Below, in pieces: positions 18,107 through 27,761 of a stretch of 64,000 nt of DNA. Positions within the stretch are counted from its first letter, which is position 1. Each line of letters opens with the position of its first letter. The notes beneath the pieces were generated by a model that had not been told where the DNA came from, made no database searches, and saw nothing but the letters and a program-made list of their open reading frames with translations. The stretch is taken from NCBI GenBank assembly GCA_903847205.1, contig CAINDA010000067.1:1-64000 (forward strand), read 5' to 3'. Origin of the DNA: an uncultured Bacteroidota bacterium. Its GTDB lineage: Bacteria > Bacteroidota > Bacteroidia > 2-12-FULL-35-15. The translations under genes were made by a program, and so were the position numbers.

Positions 18107-20005
18107 CTACATCATGCGTGTAAACAATATAATCACAATGCTTATTACCATCACAAACACGTAGAAGCCGATATTTCCGGTTTGCAAAAGGCGGATTTTA
18201 CTGCTTGTCCAGTTTACAACAGTGCCTACTCCATTTACAATCCCATCTATCAGCTGGTTATCTACCACTTTATGTAATCCGTGCGAAATAAAATTTAAAG
18301 GCTGAGTAATTGCGTTATCGTATAATTCATCTATCCAGTATTTTTTGTAAACTAATTGATGAAGCGGTGTAAGCTCTTCTTCCTCAGCTGCCGGCAGTGT
18401 TTGATTTACAATGTATGTTTTGTATGCATAGTAAATTGCTGCAGCCATTACAGTTATGGCAACACCCATCAAAATCAATTCTGTCTGTTCGGGTAAATGA
18501 TGAATCAGGCGCAATGTTGAATCTTCAAAAACGGGTTTCAAAAATTCTTCTAAAAAATGTTTCCCGCCCAGCACTTCAGGAATACCTATAAATCCGCCGA
18601 CAATGGAAAGTACTGCTAATATCATTAACGGCACTGTCATGCTTTTTGGCGATTCATGTAAATGATGTTCCTGGTCGGAAGTTCCTCTGAAGCTTCCTTT
18701 AAAAGTTAAGAAGTATAAGCGGAACATATAAAAGGTCGTCATAGCAGCGCCTAACACGCCCAAGAACCAAAGAAGTTTATTGTGTTCAAAAGCATTCGCT
18801 AAAATTTCATCTTTCGAAAAGAATCCCGAAAAGCCCGGAAATCCTACTATTGCAAGTGTTCCGATTAAGAACGTTAAATGTGTAACCGGAATATATTTTT
18901 TTAAGCCGCCCATCTTGCGGATATCCTGCTCACCGCTCATAGCGTGAATTACACTGCCTGCCCCGAGAAATAATAATGCCTTAAAGAAAGCATGTGTCAT
19001 CACATGAAACACCGCGCCAGTATATGCTCCTACGCCAAGAGCAAGGAACATATATCCCAGCTGAGAAACTGTTGAATAGGCCAGTACTTTTTTAATATCA
19101 TTTTGTGCCAAGCCGATTGTTGCTGCAAACAAAGCTGTGCATACGCCTACTATTGCAACTACTTCCATTGTGATTGGCGAAAGGGTAAATAAAATATTTG
19201 AACGTGCAATCATATAAATACCCGCTGTAACCATTGTTGCTGCATGGATTAAAGCTGATACTGGTGTAGGGCCGGCCATTGCATCGGGAAGCCATGTGAA
19301 CAATGGTATCTGTGCGCTTTTACCAATTGCACCTACAAACAATAATAAAGTGATGGATGTTAATACCGGATTGCCGGAGGAGAAATTTTTAGCCATCATA
19401 AAAACATCGTGGTAGCCGATGCTTCCAAAGGTTACAAATATTAAAATGATGCCTAATAAAAAACCTAAATCGCCGATGCGGTTCATCACAAAAGCTTTTT
19501 TTGCTGCATTGTTGTAAGCTGTATTCTTGAACCAGAAGCCGATTAAGAGATAAGAGCAAAGTCCTACGCCTTCCCAGCCTACAAACATTATTAAATAGTT
19601 GGAGCCTAAAACTAATAATAACATAAAGAAAATGAAGAGGTTTAAATACGCGAAGAAGCGGGCAAAGCCTTCGTCATCGTGCATGTATCCAACAGAGTAA
19701 ACATGAATTAAAAAACCGACTCCTGTAACAATTAATAAAAAGAGGGAAGATAAAGGATCAACTAAAAAAGAAAATGGAACAGACAACTTGCCAGCTGAAA
19801 TCCAAGGAAACAATTCAACTGTAATTGATTTTTCTGCTTGTCCGGTTAATTGAAAAAATATTCCGGCTGCAATTATGAATGCCCCCAAAACAGAACCGCA
19901 GCCGATAAAGCCAACTAACCCTTTCGATAATTGTTTTCCAAATAAGCCGATAATCACGAAGCCGATTAAGGGGAGGAGGGGAACTAACCAAACTAAATTT
20001 ATCAT
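18107..20005 (-). CDS. nuoL: NADH-quinone oxidoreductase subunit L
   Basis: 632 residues. The antiporter-like core has YLIMFVGWEGVGLCSYLLIGFW, IPLFTWLPDAMAGPTPVSALIHAATMV and KKVLAYSTVSQLGYMFLALG. The C-terminal ~100 residues, including YKKYWIDELYDNAI, correspond to the long lateral helix and last membrane helix that tie L to M and N. Length is normal for the family. Confidence 0.97.
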   Translation of the reverse strand: MINLVWLVPLLPLIGFVIIGLFGKQLSKGLVGFIGCGSVLGAFIIAAGIFFQLTGQAEKSITVELFPWISAGKLSVPFSFLVDPLSSLFLLIVTGVGFLIHVYSVGYMHDDEGFARFFAYLNLFIFFMLLLVLGSNYLIMFVGWEGVGLCSYLLIGFWFKNTAYNNAAKKAFVMNRIGDLGFLLGIILIFVTFGSIGYHDVFMMAKNFSSGNPVLTSITLLLFVGAIGKSAQIPLFTWLPDAMAGPTPVSALIHAATMVTAGIYMIARSNILFTLSPITMEVVAIVGVCTALFAATIGLAQNDIKKVLAYSTVSQLGYMFLALGVGAYTGAVFHVMTHAFFKALLFLGAGSVIHAMSGEQDIRKMGGLKKYIPVTHLTFLIGTLAIVGFPGFSGFFSKDEILANAFEHNKLLWFLGVLGAAMTTFYMFRLYFLTFKGSFRGTSDQEHHLHESPKSMTVPLMILAVLSIVGGFIGIPEVLGGKHFLEEFLKPVFEDSTLRLIHHLPEQTELILMGVAITVMAAAIYYAYKTYIVNQTLPAAEEEELTPLHQLVYKKYWIDELYDNAITQPLNFISHGLHKVVDNQLIDGIVNGVGTVVNWTSSKIRLLQTGNIGFYVFVMVISIVIILFTRMM

Positions 20006-20095
20006 AAAAAAAGTATTATGTATTGAGTATTATGTATTAAGTATGCCGTATCCGTTTCATTGTACTTAATACTAAATACTTTGTACTTTAAAAAA

Positions 20096-20413
20096 CTACC
20101 ACTTCAATTTATTCAACATATTAATATCCGACGATTTTGTATTTCTGTAAACCATCATTAAAATAGCCAGTCCTACAGCCACTTCAGCAGCCGCAACTGC
20201 CATAATAAAGAATACAAATACCTGTCCTTTGCTGTCAGATAAATAACTAGAAAATGCCACCAGCAGCAGGTTTACAGCATTCAGCATTAATTCAATCGAC
20301 ATAAAAATAATTATGGCATTACGTCTGAAAAGCACGCCTAATACACCAATGGTGAATAATACTGTGCTTAATAACAGATACCAGTTAATAGGAATTGTTT
20401 GAATTGCGCTCAT
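20096..20413 (-). CDS. nuoK: NADH-quinone oxidoreductase subunit K
   Basis: 105 residues, three membrane helices. Start set at the ATG at 20413 ([20 protein letters not shown]). The nine-codon extension to 20440 reads into a repeat-like hairpin and lacks homology. Conserved [17 protein letters not shown] and [13 protein letters not shown] carry the two membrane glutamates of the family. Confidence 0.95.
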   Translation of the reverse strand: MSAIQTIPINWYLLLSTVLFTIGVLGVLFRRNAIIIFMSIELMLNAVNLLLVAFSSYLSDSKGQVFVFFIMAVAAAEVAVGLAILMMVYRNTKSSDINMLNKLKW

Positions 20414-20414
20414 T

Positions 20415-20536
20415 TTGTTACCCCTCCAGCCTCCCCGCAAGGGAGGCTTTTAACTATAGTGTTTATTTAATTTTATTTTTGCCTCTCACCAATTGCCCCC
20501 TCTCTTGCGGAGAGGGGATTAAGGGGTGAGGTGTTT
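20415..20536. repeat. Pyrimidine-rich hairpin elements between nuoJ and nuoK
   Basis: Two adjacent imperfect palindromes: CCTCCCCGCAAGGGAGG near 20430-20448, and CCCCTCTCTTGCGGAGAGGGG near 20496-20518 followed by TTAAGGGGTGAG. Similar C-rich hairpins lie at 25100-25137, 28838-28868 and 60213-60246, so this is a dispersed intergenic element. It could affect mRNA stability within the operon (inference). Confidence 0.65.
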
Positions 20537-21037
20537 TTATTTTATACTTCTCTTCCCTAACATTACTGCACCAACCATTGCAGCCAATAACAATATGGAT
20601 GACACTTCAAACGGCAGTAAAAAATCATGAAACAAGGTCTGTCCAAGATTTTCAATTAAACCGATATTCGGATTAAATGCATTCACCTGAACAATTGTTT
20701 CTGCACCTTTCAGCGATCCTACTAATACAACAAGCAATAAGCCTGAAGCCACTGCAGCAGAGGCTTTAAGCCAAACACTTTTGTGCGGTTCTGTTTCTTT
20801 GTTCAAATTTAAAAGCATGATCACAAAAAGGAAGAGCACCATAATCGCACCTGCATATACAATAACATGAACAGCTGCTAAAAACTGCGCATTGAGCAAT
20901 ACATAATGACCGGCGATTGTAAAAAATGCCAAAACCAAATACAATACACTATGTACGGGGTTTTTCGAAAGCACTACCATCAGTGCGAACATAATCGCAA
21001 GGAAGGATAGAAAATAAAATAAGTAAGTTGTAATCAT
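20537..21037 (-). CDS. nuoJ: NADH-quinone oxidoreductase subunit J
   Basis: 166 residues from the ATG at 21037 (MITTYLFYFLSFLAIMFALMVV). The upstream 25-codon extension is low-complexity (LLTTNNDKLTTNN) and not part of the family. Five membrane helices; conserved NPVHSVLYLVLAFFTIAGHYVLLNAQFLA and VIVYAGAIMVLFLFVIMLLN identify it. Confidence 0.94.
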   Translation of the reverse strand: MITTYLFYFLSFLAIMFALMVVLSKNPVHSVLYLVLAFFTIAGHYVLLNAQFLAAVHVIVYAGAIMVLFLFVIMLLNLNKETEPHKSVWLKASAAVASGLLLVVLVGSLKGAETIVQVNAFNPNIGLIENLGQTLFHDFLLPFEVSSILLLAAMVGAVMLGKRSIK

Positions 21038-21130
21038 ATATTTGTTGTTGGTTGTTAGTTTGTCGTTGTTGGTTGTTAGCAGCTTGTTAATTCCGCTTCT
21101 AACAATTGACAACTTATAACTAGCAGCTAA

Positions 21131-21724
21131 TTATTTTTTCTTTTCAAATACTACATTGTGATCAAACTCTTTGTGTTTCTTAAACTCCAGCACTTCGGGT
21201 GTTTGGCGCTTAGTAACATCAATCCGTTTTTCTTTTTCAATACCTTCTACTAAAATATCTTTTCCGTAAGTAAAAAGGCCGCGGTTATATTCGCTGTCCA
21301 CTTTTCTGTCAGTTAAAAAAATCGCTTCTTTCGGGCACGCATCTTCACAGTCGCCGCAGAAAATGCAGCGCAGCATGTTTATTTCATAGGTTGCAGCATA
21401 TTTTTCTTCGCGGTACAAATGTTCTTCTCCCGGTTTACGCTCAGCGGAAGTCATTGTAATAGCTTCTGCAGGGCATGCAACGGCGCAAAGTCCGCAGGAG
21501 GTGCAGCGTTCAGCGCCGATTTCGTCGCGCTTTAAAACATGCTGTCCACGCCAGATAGCGCTGAATTCACGTGTCTGTTCAGGGTATTGTATAGTTGGTT
21601 TCTTTTTGAAAAAATGAGAAAATGTAATCATCATCCCAGAAATAATTGCAGGCAGATATATCTTTTCAGACAAAGACATTTCTTTTTTAACAACAACTTT
21701 CGATCTATTTGTTAATGGAAGCAT
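21131..21724 (-). CDS. nuoI: NADH-quinone oxidoreductase subunit I
   Basis: 197 residues. Two ferredoxin motifs, CTSCGLCAVACP and CIFCGDCEDACP, bind the N6a and N6b [4Fe-4S] clusters that pass electrons toward subunit B. An N-terminal helix (YLPAIISGMMITFSHFF) anchors the protein to the membrane arm. Eight bases separate it from nuoH. Confidence 0.97.
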   Translation of the reverse strand: MLPLTNRSKVVVKKEMSLSEKIYLPAIISGMMITFSHFFKKKPTIQYPEQTREFSAIWRGQHVLKRDEIGAERCTSCGLCAVACPAEAITMTSAERKPGEEHLYREEKYAATYEINMLRCIFCGDCEDACPKEAIFLTDRKVDSEYNRGLFTYGKDILVEGIEKEKRIDVTKRQTPEVLEFKKHKEFDHNVVFEKKK

Positions 21725-21732
21725 TTTTTTTC

Positions 21733-22779
21733 TTACTTAAATAGTGCATTAAAAATTTCATGACGCATCATCCACGTGCATGTTAATACTAAATTTAAAA
21801 TGGACAGCGGAATCAGCATTTTCCAGCCTAAATTCATCAGTTGATCATAGCGGAAACGCGGTATTGTCCAGCGTACCCACATGAAGAAAAAGATACCGAA
21901 AAATATTTTTGCAAATAAAAACACAACACCGCAGATAGCTAATAAATTAGGGCTTTGAATAAAACGGCCTATAAACGGCATGTTGTAGCCGCCAAAATAA
22001 AAGGTAGATATTACTGCTGATGAAATAAACATATTGATGTATTCAGCAAAAAGGTAAAAGCCCATTTTCATTGAGCTGTATTCGGTATGATATCCGCCGA
22101 CCAATTCCTGTTCGCATTCAGGCAAATCAAAAGGGGCGCGGTTTGTTTCTGCAAAAGCACAGACAATAAAAATTAAAGCTCCCAAGGGCTGTACTAAAAT
22201 ATTCCAATGCCATCCGCTCTGCTGTGCTGCAATCTGACCTACGCTTAATGTTCCGGTTGTTATTATCAATGCAATAATTGATAATCCCATTGCAACTTCG
22301 TAGCTGATCATCTGTGATGATGCGCGTACTGCACCAAGCAGCGAATATTTATTGTTCGATGCCCAGCCGCCGATCATAATGCCGTAAACACCAATGGATA
22401 CAACACCGAATAAATAAAGTATGCCGATATTTAAATCAGTTACCTGCAAAGAATAATTTTCGCCAAAAAGGTTTAATGATGTCCCCCAGGGAATTACTAC
22501 GCCGGTCATACAGGCTGTAAGCAAGCTTAATCCGGGAGCAATAATAAACAGCGTTTTGTTTGACACACTGGGTATCATTTCTTCCTTCATAAAAAGTTTT
22601 ACAGCATCTGCAACCGGCTGTAAAATTCCGAAAGGCCCGGCTCTGTTCGGCCCCAGGCGATCTTGTAAAAATCCGGCTACTTTACGTTCAGCATACGTGC
22701 TGTACATTGCTATTAATAGTGTAACTGCAAAAACAATTATCACTAAAATTAATTTGTATATTAAGTATCCTAAAGTCAT
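21733..22779 (-). CDS. nuoH: NADH-quinone oxidoreductase subunit H
   Basis: 348 residues, about eight helices. Conserved motifs include DRLGPNRAGPFGILQPVADA and ETNRAPFDLPECEQELVGGY, which line the quinone-entry site next to subunits B and D. Normal length; start MTLGYLIYKLILVII. Confidence 0.97.
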   Translation of the reverse strand: MTLGYLIYKLILVIIVFAVTLLIAMYSTYAERKVAGFLQDRLGPNRAGPFGILQPVADAVKLFMKEEMIPSVSNKTLFIIAPGLSLLTACMTGVVIPWGTSLNLFGENYSLQVTDLNIGILYLFGVVSIGVYGIMIGGWASNNKYSLLGAVRASSQMISYEVAMGLSIIALIITTGTLSVGQIAAQQSGWHWNILVQPLGALIFIVCAFAETNRAPFDLPECEQELVGGYHTEYSSMKMGFYLFAEYINMFISSAVISTFYFGGYNMPFIGRFIQSPNLLAICGVVFLFAKIFFGIFFFMWVRWTIPRFRYDQLMNLGWKMLIPLSILNLVLTCTWMMRHEIFNALFK

Positions 22780-22785
22780 ACAATT

Positions 22786-23760
22786 CTATTTTTTTCCAAG
22801 CAGCATTTGTTTTTGCGGTTTGCCGCTTTCTAATTTCAATTTCAATACATTTTGATAGTGATTCAATGATATCACCGAATGAGGATCAACTTGGCGGGGG
22901 CCTTCAATTACCCAGTCATTAATATGTTTTTTCTCAAAACGGCATTCATTGCAGATCCACTCTTCTGCTTCTCCCCATTTATCCTTGCGGGAAGTAACAC
23001 GTAATACCTCTTCTCCTTTTTCCCAAAGAGTAACTTTCCCTGAACATTTTTTGCAGTCGCGATGCGCATCCATCGGCTTTGTAAACCATACCCGGCTTTT
23101 AAAACGGTTCATTCTGTCCGTTAAAGCACCAACTGGACAAACATCAATTACATTTCCGGAGAAATCGTTATCAATTACTTTTTCAATATAGGTGCTGATT
23201 TCAGAGGCATCGCCGCGGAACAGCATTCCCTGAGAACGGTTATCAGTAATTTGGTCGGCGACCTTAATACAGCGGAAACACATGATGCAGCGTGTCATGT
23301 GCAATTTAATATATGGGCCGATATCTATCATTTCAAATTTCCTTCTTGGGAAATCATAACGAGTTTTTGCTGCGCCGTTTTCATATCCTAAATCTTGAAG
23401 ATGACATTCCCCGGCTTGATCGCAGATAGGGCAGTCTAAAGGATGATTGATTAATAAAAACTCTACAACTCCTCTGCGTGCTTCAAGCACTTCAGGCGAT
23501 GTATTGTTCTGCACCTCCATACCATCCATTACTGTTGTCCGGCAGGATGGAACAAGCTTAGGCATCGGGCGGGGATCTTTGTCAGAACCTTTTGAAACCT
23601 TTACTATACAGGTGCGGCAGTAGCCTCCGCTGGTTTTTAATTTTGAATAATAACACATTGCAGGAGGCACATTATCTCCGCCAATCATACGCGCAGCCTG
23701 CAGGATGGTGGTTCCATCAGGTACTTCAATGCTTTGTCCGTCAATCGTTACTTTAGCCAT
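22786..23760 (-). CDS. nuoG: NADH-quinone oxidoreductase subunit G, short form
   Basis: 324 residues, against roughly 700-900 in the full-length family. It keeps the N-terminal [2Fe-2S] domain (MCYYSKLKTSGGYCRTC...), the His-coordinated [4Fe-4S] motif (NHPLDCPICDQAGECHLQDLG) and TRCIMCFRCIKV. It continues through a CxxC...C region (DCKKCSGKVTLW...CNEC) and then stops. The large molybdopterin-oxidoreductase-like domain, which is not catalytic in complex I, is absent. Short NuoG is common in Bacteroidota, and no frameshift is seen at the end, so I read it as a native shortened form. Confidence 0.93.
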   Translation of the reverse strand: MAKVTIDGQSIEVPDGTTILQAARMIGGDNVPPAMCYYSKLKTSGGYCRTCIVKVSKGSDKDPRPMPKLVPSCRTTVMDGMEVQNNTSPEVLEARRGVVEFLLINHPLDCPICDQAGECHLQDLGYENGAAKTRYDFPRRKFEMIDIGPYIKLHMTRCIMCFRCIKVADQITDNRSQGMLFRGDASEISTYIEKVIDNDFSGNVIDVCPVGALTDRMNRFKSRVWFTKPMDAHRDCKKCSGKVTLWEKGEEVLRVTSRKDKWGEAEEWICNECRFEKKHINDWVIEGPRQVDPHSVISLNHYQNVLKLKLESGKPQKQMLLGKK

Positions 23761-23763
23761 CTT

Positions 23764-25095
23764 TTAACTTACTAATTCCTGTAAATGTTTAACATCTGTT
23801 ATTCTTTCAGGATGATTAATGTATTCCTCAAACTCCGCACGGAAGTGGCGGATAGCACTTGCTACAGGCCATGCGGCAGCATCACCCAAAGGGCAGATAG
23901 TATTGCCTTCAATTTTCCGCTGAATATCCCAAAGCAGATCTATATCGCTTGGTTTGCCATGCCCTTCAAGAATGCGGTGAAGAATTTTTTCCATCCAGCC
24001 TGTTCCTTCACGACAGGGCGAACATTGTCCGCAGCTTTCGTGGTGATAGAAACGTGCAAAGGTGTATAGGTTTTTTACGATGCTGGTTGTTTCGTCATAC
24101 ACAATAAATCCGCCTGAACCCATTGAGGTACCTGAAACAAAACCGCCGTCGCTTAATGATTCGTAAGTCATTAAACGCGGCTCGCCTTTTTCTGTTGTCA
24201 AAATAAATCCGGCAGGAAGAATAGGCACAGAGGAGCCGCCGGCAACTACTGCTTTTAATTTTTTACCATTTAGAATGCCGCCGCAATATTCATCCGAATA
24301 AATAAAATCTTCAACGGTTATTCCCATTTCAATTTCGTAAACACCGGGTTTATTAATATGTCCCGAGGCAGAAATTAATTTTGTTCCTGTGCTTCTGCCG
24401 ATACCGATTTTTGCATAAGCATCACCGCCGTTCATTACAATATAGGGAACAGCAGCAATTGTCTCCACATTATTTACAACTGTAGGGCAGCCGTATAGTC
24501 CTGCAATAGCAGGGAATGGTGGTTTAATACGCGGGTTGCCGCGCTTGCCTTCAAGAGATTCGAGTAATGCCGTTTCTTCACCGCAGATATATGCGCCTGC
24601 GCCGATTTGAACAAAAACATCATGCGAGAAATTTGTTCCTAAAATATTTTTTCCTAAAAGGCCTGCTGCATAAGCTTCTTCAATAGCAGCTTCAAGAATA
24701 CGTGCTACATAAAAATACTCCCCGCGGATATAGATGTAAGATGTCTTTGCACCCAAAGCAAAACTGGATGTAATCATTCCTTCAATCAAAATATGAGGAA
24801 TTTTTTCCATCAGGTATCTGTCTTTGAATGTTCCGGGTTCTGATTCATCTGCATTAACAACCAGGTAACGTTCAACGCCTTCTGGTTTTGCAAGGAAACT
24901 CCATTTCATCCCTGTTGGAAAACCAGCTCCGCCGCGCCCTCTCAATCCCGATTTCTTAACCTCTTCCACAATCACTTCAGGAGCCATTGTTTTCAGGGAT
25001 TTTTCTACAGATGCATACCCGCCATTCTGACGGTATACTTCCAATGTATTTATTCCCGGAACGTTAACGTGTTCTAATAATATTTTTTTACCCAT
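23764..25095 (-). CDS. nuoF: NADH-quinone oxidoreductase subunit F
   Basis: 443 residues, the NADH-oxidising flavoprotein. [18 protein letters not shown] binds NADH and [16 protein letters not shown] and [19 protein letters not shown] complete the site. [15 protein letters not shown], plus the later cysteine in [13 protein letters not shown], binds cluster N3. Three bases from nuoG. Confidence 0.97.
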   Translation of the reverse strand: MGKKILLEHVNVPGINTLEVYRQNGGYASVEKSLKTMAPEVIVEEVKKSGLRGRGGAGFPTGMKWSFLAKPEGVERYLVVNADESEPGTFKDRYLMEKIPHILIEGMITSSFALGAKTSYIYIRGEYFYVARILEAAIEEAYAAGLLGKNILGTNFSHDVFVQIGAGAYICGEETALLESLEGKRGNPRIKPPFPAIAGLYGCPTVVNNVETIAAVPYIVMNGGDAYAKIGIGRSTGTKLISASGHINKPGVYEIEMGITVEDFIYSDEYCGGILNGKKLKAVVAGGSSVPILPAGFILTTEKGEPRLMTYESLSDGGFVSGTSMGSGGFIVYDETTSIVKNLYTFARFYHHESCGQCSPCREGTGWMEKILHRILEGHGKPSDIDLLWDIQRKIEGNTICPLGDAAAWPVASAIRHFRAEFEEYINHPERITDVKHLQELVS

Positions 25096-25098
25096 TTA

Positions 25099-25216
25099 CT
25101 TCACCCCGAACCCCGCTTCAAAAGAGAGAGAGAGGGGGATTTCTTTTATTAATATTCTTTTTATGCATCTCATTTACCGTCCGTCTCTTATAGAAGAGCT
25201 GAGGAGGAGCAATGGT
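25099..25216. repeat. nuoE-nuoF spacer with C/G-rich hairpin remnant
   Basis: Contains CACCCCGAACCCCGCTTC and, further on, GAGAGAGAGAGGGGGATT, an imperfect version of the pyrimidine-rich hairpin seen between nuoJ and nuoK. No open frame. It is the largest gap in the E-to-I part of the operon. Confidence 0.5.
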
Positions 25217-25798
25217 TTACAATGTGTTTTTATAATCTAAATCGGTATAACTTTTTTGTTTTCCTTCCATGCGGTAATTCTCAACAATAGTATCAACTTT
25301 TTCTAAAGTTAAATTTTCATGGAACGATGAACCGCATTGCAGCATTGGTGCGCCGCCACAGCTGCCAAGGCATTCAACAGTTTTTATTGTAAACATTCCG
25401 TCACTCGTTGTTTCGCCTACTTTTACTCCTAATTTTTTTTCAAGATATTTAACAATATCCTCTGAACCTCTAGACCAGCAGGAAGATGTACGGCAGACTT
25501 CTAAATTGCATTTGCCAACCGGTTTTAAGTTGTACATCGAATAGAATGATGCTACTTCAAAAACTTCAATTGGTTTTATTTTCAGAACAGAGGCAACATA
25601 ATCCATCGTTTCAGGGCTTAACCATCCGCCAAACTCAGCCTGAGCAATGTGCAATACCGGTAATAATGCCGATTTGTGTTTTCCTTCAGGATAACGTGTA
25701 ATTATTTTTTGTACAGTTTTTAAGGCTTCATCGCTAAAAACAATTTTAGCGCGCTGGGTTTTATCAAAAGCCTGTGCTCCGCTTACTTGATTGCTCAT
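25217..25798 (-). CDS. nuoE: NADH-quinone oxidoreductase subunit E
   Basis: 193 residues, thioredoxin-like [2Fe-2S] protein. The four cysteine ligands are visible as CRTSSC and CLGSC, binding cluster N1a next to subunit F. The N-terminal helical domain contains YPEGKHKSALLPVLHIAQAEFGGWLS. Starts MSNQVSGAQAF. Confidence 0.95.
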   Translation of the reverse strand: MSNQVSGAQAFDKTQRAKIVFSDEALKTVQKIITRYPEGKHKSALLPVLHIAQAEFGGWLSPETMDYVASVLKIKPIEVFEVASFYSMYNLKPVGKCNLEVCRTSSCWSRGSEDIVKYLEKKLGVKVGETTSDGMFTIKTVECLGSCGGAPMLQCGSSFHENLTLEKVDTIVENYRMEGKQKSYTDLDYKNTL

Positions 25799-25802
25799 AA
25801 TG

Positions 25803-26438
25803 TTAGGCTAAACTTATTATATCTAAAACTACTAATAATGCAAAAATTGCATAACCGATAAATGTTAAATGCAAAATCAAATCAATCCAAAAGTTGTTTG
25901 TTATTCTATTACCATCTTTAATATAAACAGCAATCAATGCTAAAATGGGGAAAAGCGAAAGTATAACCAAAAGTATTAATTTGGAGTCGTCTGCAGCTGC
26001 AGGTTTTAAGTTGTTGATTTTGCTCGTGATTTTAGGTACGATCCTTTTTTTGAATTTTGAATCACACCTGGGAGCAGGGCTTTGTTCGTTGGAGGGCGCT
26101 ATAGATGATGAAGCAGATCCAAACTTAACAGCTTTTGATACAGCAGTAATATTTATTTTGTCATCAGTGCCTGCTGTAAGTGGATAATTTATTTCCGGCT
26201 GATTTGCAACAACGACAGTGCCTTCATCACTGTTTTCTTTTTTTTGTTTCGAAACGGTTGATCTGTTTTCAGTTGATTTTACGGAGCTGTATATTTTTGA
26301 TGTTTCAGTTTTTTTATGATTTAAATCAACATAATAACCTGTATTGTATCGTCTTTTTAATACAGCAATATCAGACGAGGCACATGAAGAAAGCAGAATT
26401 ACAATTGCTAAGGCTGATAATTTAAAAGTTGTTTTCAT
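25803..26438 (-). CDS. Lipoprotein with C-terminal YqaE/Pmp3-like membrane domain
   Basis: Start taken at the ATG at 26438 (MKTTFKLSALAIVILLSSC), which gives a signal peptide with lipobox LSSC; the longer frame overlaps nuoD. The N-terminal mature part has VLKRRYNTGYYVDLNHKK, as in Bacteroidota YqaE/Pmp3-family proteins. A low-complexity Lys/Ser/Glu linker follows. The last ~60 residues form two membrane helices with ILALIAVYIKDG...FWIDLILHLTFIGYAIFALLVV, close to the Pmp3 pattern. Function unknown; Pmp3 proteins affect membrane potential in yeast. It sits exactly between nuoD and nuoE, 4 bp before nuoE, so it is transcribed with complex I. Confidence 0.78.
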   Translation of the reverse strand: MKTTFKLSALAIVILLSSCASSDIAVLKRRYNTGYYVDLNHKKTETSKIYSSVKSTENRSTVSKQKKENSDEGTVVVANQPEINYPLTAGTDDKINITAVSKAVKFGSASSSIAPSNEQSPAPRCDSKFKKRIVPKITSKINNLKPAAADDSKLILLVILSLFPILALIAVYIKDGNRITNNFWIDLILHLTFIGYAIFALLVVLDIISLA

Positions 26439-26457
26439 TTTTGTTTTTAAATTAAAA

Positions 26458-27708
26458 TTAAGCGTCCAGCTCTCCTGCAATTACATTCATGCTGCTCATT
26501 GTAAGAATAGCATCTGATAAAAATGCACCTTTAATCATTTCTGTATATGCCTGGTAATAAATAAAGCAGGGCCTGCGCAGATGCACTCTGTAGGGCGATC
26601 TGCCGCCTTCACTGATAATATAAAAACCAAGTTCGCCGTTTCCGCCTTCCACAGCGTGGTATATTTCTCCTTTAGGAATATTATCCTCGCCCATCACAAT
26701 TTTAAAGTGATAAATTAAGGCTTCCATATTGTTATATACTTGCTCTTTCGGTGGAAGATAAAAATCAGGAACATCAGCATGGAAGATACCTGCCGGCTCT
26801 TTTTTAATTTTTTCGATGGCTTGTTTTATAATGCTTAAACTCTGCCACATTTCTTCTTCGCGAACCATAAAGCGATCGTAGGTATCGCCGTTTGTTCCGA
26901 CAGGAATAATGAAATCAAACTCTTCGTAAGATGAATACGGATTCATTGCACGTACATCATAATCTACTCCAGCAGCACGCAGGTTTGGTCCGGAGAAGCT
27001 GTATTGAAGGGCTTTTTCTGCTGTTATCGGTCCGCAGCCAATGGTGCGGTCCATAAAAATACGATTACGTACCAATAAATTTTCGAACTCCTTTAAACAA
27101 ACAGGAAGTTCCTCCATAAATTTATCAAGGATAGCCCATGCTTTAGGAGAAAAGTCGCGTTCCATTCCGCCTATTCTTCCAATGTTTGTTGTCAGACGGG
27201 CTCCGCAGAGTTCTTCATATATTTCATAAATACGTTCGCGTAACTGGAAAACGTAAAAATAAACAGTCAATGCTCCCGTATCCACACCAATAACACTATT
27301 GCAGATCAGGTGATCGGCGATACGCGCTAACTCCATAACAATAACGCGTAAATACTGCGCCCGTTTTGGAACTTCGATTTTAAATAACTTTTCCACTGCC
27401 AGATACCAGCCGATATTATTGATTGGCGAGGAGCAGTAATTCATGCGGTCGGTAATGGTGGTAAACTGGTAATAATTTCTATGCTCAGCAATTTTTTCAA
27501 ATGCACGGTGAATATAACCGATTGTTGATTCTCCTTCAACAACTATTTCACCATCCATCTTCAATACGTTTTGAAAAATACCGTGTGTAGCGGGGTGTGT
27601 AGGACCGAGATTGAGAATAGTATATTCTTTTTCCTCTCCCTGAGGTTCTGTGTTGGAGAGGGAAGTGCTGCCCTTTTTAACTTTTTCTATTTTATCTGCA
27701 CTATTCAT
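26458..27708 (-). CDS. nuoD: NADH-quinone oxidoreductase subunit D
   Basis: 416 residues, the quinone-site subunit related to [NiFe] hydrogenase large subunits. LNLGPTHPATHGIFQNVLKMDGE, GYIHRAFEKIAEHRNYYQ and DRMNYCSSPINNIGWYLAVE mark the quinone chamber. The protein ends MSSMNVIAGELDA. A Lys/Ser/Glu-rich N-terminal tail of about 25 residues precedes the conserved part. Separate from nuoC, not fused. Confidence 0.97.
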   Translation of the reverse strand: MNSADKIEKVKKGSTSLSNTEPQGEEKEYTILNLGPTHPATHGIFQNVLKMDGEIVVEGESTIGYIHRAFEKIAEHRNYYQFTTITDRMNYCSSPINNIGWYLAVEKLFKIEVPKRAQYLRVIVMELARIADHLICNSVIGVDTGALTVYFYVFQLRERIYEIYEELCGARLTTNIGRIGGMERDFSPKAWAILDKFMEELPVCLKEFENLLVRNRIFMDRTIGCGPITAEKALQYSFSGPNLRAAGVDYDVRAMNPYSSYEEFDFIIPVGTNGDTYDRFMVREEEMWQSLSIIKQAIEKIKKEPAGIFHADVPDFYLPPKEQVYNNMEALIYHFKIVMGEDNIPKGEIYHAVEGGNGELGFYIISEGGRSPYRVHLRRPCFIYYQAYTEMIKGAFLSDAILTMSSMNVIAGELDA

Positions 27709-27761
27709 TCTTTAATTTTTTTAAACTAGTCGTCTTCCTTTCCGGAAGATTGGGTCTTCTG

